Source: Dehalococcoidia bacterium
Lineage (GTDB): Bacteria; Chloroflexota; Dehalococcoidia; GIF9; AB-539-J10
Length of the DNA: 5,815 bases
NCBI GenBank assembly: GCA_003562555.1
Contig: PWUO01000261.1
Span: 1 to 5,815 of the forward strand
Direction: 5' to 3'
The stretch's first letter is position 1. Every line of letters starts with the position of its first letter. The notes under the pieces were generated by a model. The model was not told the DNA's origin. It saw only the letters and a program-made list of their open reading frames with translations, and made no database searches. Of the stretch, positions 5,337-5,815 are shown in pieces. The position numbers and the translations under genes were made by a program.

Positions 5337-5344
5337 CTGAATGT

Positions 5345-5815
5345 ATGGGAGCCGGTATTGGTCGAGCGATTTCGGCGCGCGCGCACGAACTCGGTGCTGA
5401 TCTGGTCGGCTTCGTGCCGGCGCACCTGCTTCGAGAATCTCCGTCTCGGCGCACAGCGGCAGTGCGCTCCGGTGCGGACAGCTCGCAAATCAGTCGCATT
5501 ACGGACTTAGAACATTCGCCGTACGATATCGGAGATGGTTGGTCCGCCGTTGTGATCGCCCTTTCCCATCCTGCGAACCGACCTGAGATGGATTGGTTCA
5601 CATCCAGCGGCAATACTCCAGGTAACGCGTCGCTCATCAAGACCACCAGCGGGTTGGCTGCGTGGTTGGAGCGCGATCAGGGTTGTAGAACCATTCCGCT
5701 GCACTACTACGTGGAGAAAGGTGGCATCTACCTCAAGGATGCCGCGGTCGATGCTGGTCTTGGAAGTATTGGCAGGAACAACCTTCTGGTGACGCCCGAT
5801 TTCGGCCCCCGCGTC
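5345..5815 (+). CDS. QueG-like (COG1600-type) reductase, N-terminal part, cut by window edge
   Basis: 157 codons are open to the right edge with no stop. The translation opens with Ala-His-Glu-Leu-Gly-Ala-Asp-Leu-Val-Gly-Phe (13-23), then Trp-Ser-Ala-Val-Val-Ile-Ala-Leu-Ser-His-Pro (66-76), and ends with Lys-Asp-Ala-Ala-Val-Asp-Ala-Gly-Leu-Gly (131-140), Ser-Ile-Gly-Arg-Asn-Asn-Leu-Leu-Val-Thr-Pro (141-151) and Phe-Gly-Pro-Arg-Val. That series, notably the AGLG-x-IG-(K/R)-N-x-L-(L/I)-x-TP block, is the corrinoid-binding core of epoxyqueuosine reductase QueG and its relatives, including reductive-dehalogenase-like proteins. The CxxCxxC iron-sulfur motifs should lie beyond the edge. The details (KGGIYLKDAA, NNLL in place of NTCL) point to a QueG paralogue group rather than true QueG, so tRNA modification is not assumed. 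ATG at 5345 is chosen because of the extended -10 just upstream; in-frame GTG at 5327 and TTG at 5303 are alternatives. Divergent from the GT2-GtrA operon. Confidence 0.8.
   Translation, partial: MGAGIGRAISARAHELGADLVGFVPAHLLRESPSRRTAAVRSGADSSQISRITDLEHSPYDIGDGWSAVVIALSHPANRPEMDWFTSSGNTPGNASLIKTTSGLAAWLERDQGCRTIPLHYYVEKGGIYLKDAAVDAGLGSIGRNNLLVTPDFGPRV

Noticed and set aside
1..5815. CRISPR array, tRNA or rRNA gene, insertion sequence, toxin-antitoxin pair
   Set aside because: Looked for on both strands; no regularly spaced repeats, tRNA hallmarks, transposase motifs or small paired genes were seen.

Overview
This is a bacterial-type window of moderately high G+C with six credible protein genes, one of them cut by the right edge. 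All genes are compact. Start sites mix a canonical Shine-Dalgarno sequence (AGGAGGTT before the gene at 687) with starts that have no Shine-Dalgarno and a -10-like box only 6-10 bases upstream (genes at 1500, 5203 and 5345). That mix of leadered and apparently leaderless genes, together with the gene content (a DPM1-type glycosyltransferase fused to GtrA, a PMT-like mannosyltransferase, a QueG-like protein, a carboxymuconolactone-decarboxylase-like protein), fits Chloroflexota/Dehalococcoidia-like or other deep-branching, possibly environmental, bacteria. The taxonomic guess is weak and rests on style only.

Layout. 1-345: no supportable gene, but several inverted repeats, including a striking near-perfect palindrome at 95-126. 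346-687 (-): small AhpD/carboxymuconolactone-decarboxylase-family protein in which the usual His of CxxCxxxH is Gln. 847-1500 (-): HAD-superfamily phosphatase of the phosphoglycolate phosphatase type, GTG start. 1501-1676: divergent intergenic region with candidate operators and promoters. 1677-2846 (+): alpha/beta hydrolase with an N-terminal helical extension, of the FrsA / Ayg1 / dihydroxypseudooxynicotine-hydrolase kind. 2847-2933: short convergent gap without an obvious terminator. 4127-5203 and 2934-4136 (both -): overlapping two-gene operon, polyprenyl-phosphate-sugar synthase with a GtrA membrane domain followed by a PMT-like membrane mannosyltransferase. 5204-5344: divergent promoter region. 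5345 to the right edge (+): N-terminal part of a QueG-like (COG1600-type) iron-sulfur/corrinoid reductase.

How the genes work together. The only clear functional unit is the GT2-GtrA / PMT-like pair. The first enzyme would load a sugar, most likely mannose, onto a polyprenyl phosphate on the cytoplasmic side. The second would take the sugar from that lipid on the outer face and pass it to a protein (O-mannosylation) or another envelope acceptor. The remaining genes look like independent metabolic genes with their own promoters. I do not see a defence system, mobile element, CRISPR array or RNA gene. The least explained pieces are the palindromic left end, the paired CCAC-N4-GTGG sites between 1533 and 1570, and the exact substrate of the alpha/beta hydrolase.
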